A stretch of 64,000 nt of DNA from Paenibacillus sp. ACRRX (GTDB taxonomy: Bacteria; Bacillota; Bacilli; Paenibacillales; Paenibacillaceae): positions 62,001 through 126,000 of the forward strand of contig NZ_JAKRNK010000011.1 in NCBI RefSeq assembly GCF_022346885.1, written 5' to 3'. The notes beneath the pieces were generated by a model, which saw only the letters and a list, made by a program, of their open reading frames with translations, was not told where the DNA came from and ran no database searches. Made by a program: the position numbers and the translations under genes. Positions 59,454 through 64,000 of the stretch are shown piece by piece. Within the stretch, counting starts at the first letter, position 1; each line of letters begins with the position of its first letter.

Positions 59454-60329
59454 TTAGCCGATTACTTCTGCTAAAAAAGGGATCGAAGAAGATGAACCTT
59501 TTTGGGATACGGCCAATGAAGCCGCTTTTGTGGCAACACGTAGTGCGAGTTTAACATCAGATTTTTGGGAAACGATGCTAAGGAAATAACCCAAGAAAGT
59601 GTCGCCTGCTGCCGTTGTATCTACTACTTTAACATGATAAGCTTCTTGTCTGTATTCTTGTGTATTGTCTTTATATACGGCACCGTGTGCGCCCAAAGTT
59701 AACACAATTTTTAAATGGTTATAGTGTGAAAGCAAATAGTCGAGTATTCGGCTTGGTGACTTTTCCCCACTAATAACATGCCCTTCTATTTCGTTTAGGA
59801 TTAGATAATCAATTTTAGAAAAATCTAAGTTCCTAATAGACTCACTCATTGGTGAGGGATTAAGCACAATGGTTAACCCTTTTTTATGAGCGGCACTAAT
59901 TAGGTAGTCTATATCATTTATTTCGTTTTGTAGAACTAGGAAATCACCCGAATCAAAGTTCTCTATCACTTTATCCATTTGTGTACTAGTTATTTCTTTA
60001 TTCGCTCCACCATACAGTAAAATACAATTTTCAGCTGTTGAAGCCACTTGAATAATGGCATGCCCCGTTATGAGGCCGTTTTCATATATTCCCTCAACAT
60101 GAACGCCTTCGGATGCTAACTCGTTTTTAAGAAACAGACCATCGCTCCCAATTTTACCTGCATGAAAAGTCTGTGAACCAGATCTGGCAAGGGCTATTGA
60201 TTGGTTTAACCCTTTTCCACCAGCATATTCAGCATAGTAAACTGATGATAACGTTTCTCCTCCAGTAACAAAGTGAGGCACGGTATACACTTTATCTAGA
60301 TTTAATGATCCAAAATTTAGAAATCTCAT
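59454..60329 (-). CDS. PfkB-family sugar kinase (ribokinase-like)
   Basis: A 291-residue kinase. PfkB signature 1 is GGKGLNQSIALARSG and signature 2 is DTTAAGDTFLGYFL, whose Asp is the catalytic base. GSLNLDKVYTVPHFVTGGET at the N-terminus is the ribose-kinase-like start. It would phosphorylate ribose released by the neighbouring nucleoside hydrolase. ATG 60329 follows AGAGGTG on the minus strand and lies only 17 bp after the hydrolase stop, so the two form an operon. The final substrate (ribose, deoxyribose or pseudouridine-type nucleoside) is inferred from context. Confidence 0.88.
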   Translation of the reverse strand: MRFLNFGSLNLDKVYTVPHFVTGGETLSSVYYAEYAGGKGLNQSIALARSGSQTFHAGKIGSDGLFLKNELASEGVHVEGIYENGLITGHAIIQVASTAENCILLYGGANKEITSTQMDKVIENFDSGDFLVLQNEINDIDYLISAAHKKGLTIVLNPSPMSESIRNLDFSKIDYLILNEIEGHVISGEKSPSRILDYLLSHYNHLKIVLTLGAHGAVYKDNTQEYRQEAYHVKVVDTTAAGDTFLGYFLSIVSQKSDVKLALRVATKAASLAVSQKGSSSSIPFLAEVIG

Positions 60330-60346
60330 CTAAGCACCTCTTCATG

Positions 60347-61300
60347 TTAACTTACCAATAATTCGATCATCCGTTTCTTGAATAGTTGATTATCCATGGT
60401 TTTGCAGACTGTTGCATTAGGAGCATGACCTGCATAGCCATCAGAAATGGCAAGCTTACTACCGTCATTAACTATAACTTGTCCATAGGCTGCTTCTTCT
60501 GTGGTACATACATAGCAGTAACATAACTTGTCTTCAAGAACGATATCATTCCATAATAAAACGCCCATTGCCACAGCATCTGGTAAATCAACAATATGCT
60601 CATTACTTCTTTGTAAATTATATTCGAGCAAGGAGCGGTTACAATGAACGGAAAACGCTGCTTCTTCCTTACCACTTGATAGTAATACATCCATATCGTC
60701 CTTGTTTAAAGCAGCTTCTCCTAGACATACATCAAATCCAATAATCGTAGTAGGTATGCCTGAGTTGAGCATAATCTTATAGGCCTCTGCATCAACGTAG
60801 ACATTAAATTCAGCGACAGGTGTAGTGTTTCCAGGTCCAAAGCCAGAAGTGCCCATAGTGTATATATGTTTAACCATGTTCATCGTTTCTGGTGCTTTTA
60901 AAATAGCAAGGGCAATATTTGTAACAGGACCGATAGTTAAAATTTCGATTTCACCAGGATTACTCTCAATAATGTCAAGGATAGCGTCTACGGCATGCTT
61001 TTCTTCTGGATAAGAGGTAGGATGGATTAAGTTACAATCCCCCATTCCATCTTCACCATGAACATTTACAGCCGTAACTAAATCACGCATAAGTGGTCTA
61101 GCTGCTCCAACATAAAGTGGCGGCTTTTGACCATTAGTGACTTCGATCGTCATTAGTGCATTTTTTGTTGCTAATTCAATAGGGACATTACCACAAACTG
61201 TTGTTATGGCTTCAACTTGAAGATCAGTTGATTTTAATGCCATCATTAACGCGACAGCATCATCACTACCCGTATCTGTATCAATAATTATTTTTCTCAT
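60347..61300 (-). CDS. inosine/uridine-preferring nucleoside hydrolase
   Basis: A 317-residue enzyme that splits ribonucleosides into base and ribose. The family signature DTDTGSDDAVALMMAL at residues 7-22 holds the calcium-binding aspartates; VHGEDGMGDCNL and GPVTNIALAI follow, and FNVYVDAEAYKIML is the usual later motif. ATG 61300 follows GGAGGT. It is the first gene of a two-gene operon with the sugar kinase and is divergent from the Crp-like regulator gene. The pairing of hydrolase, kinase and Crp-type regulator echoes the E. coli yei (rihB) region. Confidence 0.92.
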   Translation of the reverse strand: MRKIIIDTDTGSDDAVALMMALKSTDLQVEAITTVCGNVPIELATKNALMTIEVTNGQKPPLYVGAARPLMRDLVTAVNVHGEDGMGDCNLIHPTSYPEEKHAVDAILDIIESNPGEIEILTIGPVTNIALAILKAPETMNMVKHIYTMGTSGFGPGNTTPVAEFNVYVDAEAYKIMLNSGIPTTIIGFDVCLGEAALNKDDMDVLLSSGKEEAAFSVHCNRSLLEYNLQRSNEHIVDLPDAVAMGVLLWNDIVLEDKLCYCYVCTTEEAAYGQVIVNDGSKLAISDGYAGHAPNATVCKTMDNQLFKKRMIELLVS

Positions 61301-61358
61301 AACAAGACCTCCACTTCTTATTTGGCCTTATTATATATTTCAATTTATAATGAAAATA

Positions 61359-61370
61359 GGTCAAATGACC
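61359..61370. promoter_or_regulatory. candidate operator between the nucleoside hydrolase and Crp-like genes
   Basis: GGTCA-AA-TGACC is a perfect inverted repeat with a 2-bp centre, in the 93-bp space between two divergent starts. Confidence 0.45.
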
Positions 61371-61393
61371 AAAAGTAAAAAGAAGGTGGAAAT

Positions 61394-62047
61394 ATGGATT
61401 TTAAAGCTATTGTAAATGATGCCCCAACGCTTATTACGAAACATTTTATGTATAGAAAACACAAAAAAGGCAGTCTTATTATTCACCCTCATGAGCAAAA
61501 TGATTACCTTTATATTCTTACCGCAGGGGTAGCAGAGGTGTATAGACAAAGTTATGAGGGAACGATGCTCTCGCTATATATCTATGACTCCTATAGTTGT
61601 TTTGGGGAGATCGAAATTTTTAATGAAAACATTAAAACGCTCAGTGTTATTGCAAAACAAAATTGTGAAACGATAGCTATCCATAAAACAAAGGTTTATG
61701 AGTGGATGAAAATGGATTTTAACTTTAATTTGTACATCATTAAACAACTTGCTTCAAAATTAATATTAAGTTCAGATACGTCGGCAAAATTATCACTGCT
61801 AACCGTTAAAGATCGTATTTTATTAAGTATTCATAATCACTATAAAGTCGGTGATTTACATAACCTTACAAAACAGATTTTATCAAGTGAGATCTGTGCA
61901 CCAATTCGAAGCTTAAATCGTTCGATAGCTGAGTGCATAAATGAGGGCGTTATAAGTTATAAAAATAAGAAATTCTCTATACATTCAATTGAAAAAATAG
62001 AAAAATGCCTGGAACATTTTTTGCTAAGCGACGGCCCATCAAGCTAA
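61394..62047 (+). CDS. Crp/Fnr-family regulator (YeiL-like)
   Basis: A 217-residue regulator. The N-terminal cyclic-nucleotide-binding-type beta barrel (about residues 20-120) includes GSLIIHPHEQNDYLYILTAG and SCFGEIEIF; the C-terminal winged helix is LSSEICAPIRSLNRSIAECI with a recognition helix near RSLNRSI. There is no Fnr cysteine cluster, and the canonical cAMP-binding residues are not obvious, so the effector is unknown. ATG 61394 follows AGAAGGTGG. It is divergent from the nucleoside hydrolase operon, which it probably controls, as E. coli YeiL lies beside rihB. Confidence 0.85.
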   Translation: MDFKAIVNDAPTLITKHFMYRKHKKGSLIIHPHEQNDYLYILTAGVAEVYRQSYEGTMLSLYIYDSYSCFGEIEIFNENIKTLSVIAKQNCETIAIHKTKVYEWMKMDFNFNLYIIKQLASKLILSSDTSAKLSLLTVKDRILLSIHNHYKVGDLHNLTKQILSSEICAPIRSLNRSIAECINEGVISYKNKKFSIHSIEKIEKCLEHFLLSDGPSS

Positions 62048-62315
62048 GTGAGGGGTTTATCTATGAAGGGTTCGTTATATTTGATTAGGAGCTGGAGGAA
62101 GTGATTTTAGCGCTATTTCACAGTCAAAAACTGAGCAAAGGTATAACAAAATAAGGTGGGTAGAAAGAATTCAATAGCACGTGTGGAATTTAAATGTTTT
62201 GTCCATAGACTTGCTAAAAGAGGTGTGTTATTTTGATTATTACCAAGTCATTGTTACATAAATAATGGATATTTGTGTATAGTGATTGGAATGAGAATTT
62301 TGGGAGGGAAAATTG
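62048..62315. other. intergenic region before the repeat protein
   Basis: About 270 bp without a gene. TATAGT near 62278 may be a -10 box, and GGGAGGG at 62302-62308 is the ribosome site of the following TTG-started gene. No clear terminator for the Crp-like gene was found. Confidence 0.5.
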
Positions 62316-64000
62316 TTGAAAAGAATCTTGGGTATAGTGATGACGCTTGTATTATTTTTGACAGTAGTCAATATCAGTCCTGTGCATGCAACGCCAAGTA
62401 AGTACACAGGAGGCCTGTTAGACGGGGCAGTTATTCAATTCGGTAAAAAAATCGGTCAACCGACTGGCACCGGTGTTACCCAGATGACGGATAATAATGC
62501 AACTACCTATGCTCGAATAGAATTAAATAACTTAGCGTGGTACACGTTCAATTCTCCACAAGAAATCACCTCAGTTATCCTTAAAAGCGAAGATGCAAAG
62601 TATAGTATGAATTTCTATGACAGCAATAATAATCTCCTGTATACATACAACTCAGTCATAAATGATGGTATACAAACGCTCCCTACCCCAGTGAAAAATG
62701 TGACGATGGTTGTGATAAAGCCATCGAAAACGGATTTCGTATTCGAATGGAATGTCTTTAAGACTGCTTCGGCCCCGCCATCCCCAACCAAGATTAATTG
62801 GATACAGGGTGGAGATAAAATTGTAACTTTTGATTGGAATAATACAGGTGCTGAACACTACACGGTCAAACGATCAGCATCCCCTGGCGGTCCGTTTGCG
62901 ATTCTTGCTTCTATTAACGGTACTTCCTATACGGACAGAGCCGTAACCAATGGCACAACTTATTATTATGTTGTCTCAGCAGGGAATGAAGCAGGCCAAA
63001 GCGCAGACTCTCCTCAAGCAATAATCAAACCAAGTGCGACCAAGTACACAGGCGGCTTATTAGATGGAGCTACGTTAAACGTTGGTGCTTCTATTTCAAC
63101 TCCCACAACAACCACGAGAGCGATCACAGATAATAATGTGGCCACCTATACTCGAATTGAAACGAATAACTTAGCTTGGTATACGTTCAACTCCCCAAAG
63201 GAAATCACATCCGTCATCATTAATAGCGAAGAGCCAAAATCCAGTATTAATTTCTATGATCGTAACAACAATTTGCTGTATACGTACAACTCGATCATAA
63301 AAGATGGCGTACAAACGCTGCCCAATCCAGTAAAAAATGTGAGTACGGTTGTGTTAAAACCATCAAAAACAGATCTTGTAATCGAGTGGAATGTCTTTAC
63401 GACAGCCTCGGCCCCCCCAGCACCAACTAAGATTAACTGGATTCAAGCTAGGGATAAGCTTGTCACTTTTGATTGGGATCTTACAGGGGCTAAATTCTAC
63501 ACGGTCAAACGCTCGACATCGTCTGGCGGCCCATACGCTGTGCTTGCCTCCAATATTACAGGCACTACCTATACAGATAGAGCCGTAACCAATGGCACAA
63601 CTTATTATTATGTTGTCTCGTCAGGGAATGAAGCGGGTCTAAGCGCAGACTCGCCTCAAGCAGCAATAAAACCAAATGTGACCAAGTACACAGGTGGTTT
63701 GTTGGATGGGGCAACGCTAAATATAGGTACATCCATTTCAAATCCAAGAACAACCACGAGAGCGATCACAGATAATAATGTGGCCACCTACACTCGAATT
63801 GAAACGAATAACTTAGCTTGGTATACGTTCAACTCTCCAAAAGAAATCACGTCCGTCATCATTAATAGCGAAGAACCAAAATCCAGTATCCATTTTTATG
63901 ATACTAACAACAATTTGTTGTATACGTTCAACTCGATCATAAAAGATGGCGTACAAACGCTACCGAATCCCATAAAAAACGTGAGTATGGTTGTGTTAAA
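62316..64000 (+). CDS. large secreted protein of tandem discoidin-like/fibronectin III repeats, 3' truncated by window edge
   Basis: The frame is open from TTG 62316 to the end of the window (561 codons, no stop). The TTG is 7 bp after GGGAGGG. A signal peptide (MKRILGIVMTLVLFLTVVN) leads to a mature part made of 214-residue repeats beginning with KYTGGLLDGA. Each repeat has a discoidin-like beta domain of about 110 residues (NNLAWYTFNSPQEITSVIL) and a fibronectin III domain (KINWIQGGDKIVTFDW, HYTVKRSASPGGPF, YTDRAVTNGTTYYYVVSAG). Such proteins usually act at the cell surface in adhesion or carbohydrate binding; any catalytic domain would be outside the window. Confidence 0.85.
   Translation, partial: MKRILGIVMTLVLFLTVVNISPVHATPSKYTGGLLDGAVIQFGKKIGQPTGTGVTQMTDNNATTYARIELNNLAWYTFNSPQEITSVILKSEDAKYSMNFYDSNNNLLYTYNSVINDGIQTLPTPVKNVTMVVIKPSKTDFVFEWNVFKTASAPPSPTKINWIQGGDKIVTFDWNNTGAEHYTVKRSASPGGPFAILASINGTSYTDRAVTNGTTYYYVVSAGNEAGQSADSPQAIIKPSATKYTGGLLDGATLNVGASISTPTTTTRAITDNNVATYTRIETNNLAWYTFNSPKEITSVIINSEEPKSSINFYDRNNNLLYTYNSIIKDGVQTLPNPVKNVSTVVLKPSKTDLVIEWNVFTTASAPPAPTKINWIQARDKLVTFDWDLTGAKFYTVKRSTSSGGPYAVLASNITGTTYTDRAVTNGTTYYYVVSSGNEAGLSADSPQAAIKPNVTKYTGGLLDGATLNIGTSISNPRTTTRAITDNNVATYTRIETNNLAWYTFNSPKEITSVIINSEEPKSSIHFYDTNNNLLYTFNSIIKDGVQTLPNPIKNVSMVVL
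62400..64000 (+). repeat. 642-bp tandem coding repeats
   Basis: Unit starts (AAGTACACAGG) are at 62400, 63042 and 63684, exactly 642 bp apart. Units 2 and 3 are closer to each other than to unit 1, for example in the tract GCGATCACAGATAATAATG, which suggests recent expansion from the 3' side. Confidence 0.9.

Noticed and set aside
62400..64000. CRISPR or other short-repeat array
   Set aside because: Repeat units are 642 bp, coding and contiguous with no spacers.

Overview
This window reads as chromosome of a Gram-positive Bacillales bacterium, most likely Paenibacillus or a close relative. The grounds are: strong AGGAGG-type ribosome sites with many GTG and TTG starts; lipoproteins; a SAM-I riboswitch ahead of metNIQ; a block resembling the Bacillus subtilis yut genes (nfuA/yutI, yuzB, yutJ, erpA/yutM); ctaA; a YmaF-family protein; DUF2515 and Cthe_2314-type HEPN proteins; and an aminofutalosine synthase, pointing to the futalosine menaquinone route. 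I saw no rRNA, tRNA, CRISPR array or intact insertion sequence.

Layout. 1-4.2 kb: the 3' end of a manganese/zinc ABC permease, an 11-bp tandem repeat, a Cof-type HAD phosphatase, a DUF456 membrane protein and a MurJ/SpoVB-type flippase. 4.2-14.1 kb: a maltodextrin uptake and breakdown locus (mdxEFG, GH13_20 glucanase, LacI regulator, two paralogous esterases, one secreted protein). The same 14-bp palindrome lies at the promoters of the transporter and of the regulator. 14.2-16.6 kb: a broken discoidin lipoprotein gene and an OmpR-type two-component system. 16.6-30.2 kb: the most unusual part, four membrane-anchored alpha/beta hydrolases and two large secreted serine hydrolases served by five near-identical promoters. 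Each promoter has three hexamers 11 bp apart at a fixed distance from the -10 box, which suggests control by the adjacent response regulator. A third serine hydrolase and a discoidin/metallopeptidase protein follow on the other strand.

30.4-35.4 kb: an ECF-like sigma factor with a very large DUF4179-type partner carrying an in-frame Glu-Leu hexanucleotide repeat, a secreted paralog of that partner's C-terminal half, and a His-rich YmaF protein. 35.6-42.5 kb: GNAT, DUF2515, thioredoxin-like protein, ctaA, a small Ala-rich ORF, a UbiD-family decarboxylase (MqnL candidate) and a HEPN protein. 42.5-46.8 kb: SAM-riboswitch-controlled metNIQ and an SDR lacking the usual catalytic serine. 46.9-50.8 kb: CdaR regulator, GntP permease and glycerate kinase. 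50.9-52.7 kb: an FHA/winged-helix regulator divergent from an intact class B1 metallo-beta-lactamase lipoprotein. 52.9-56.6 kb: nfuA, yuzB, yutJ, mqnE and erpA.

56.7-62.1 kb is visibly AT-richer and looks acquired: XRE-cupin regulator, MFS transporter, a small broken ORF, PfkB sugar kinase, nucleoside hydrolase and a divergent Crp-like regulator. From 62.3 kb a secreted protein made of 642-bp (214-residue) tandem repeats runs off the right edge.

All calls come from reading the sequence. Family names rest on recognised motifs and architecture, with no database search. Many starts were moved inward to match visible ribosome binding sites.
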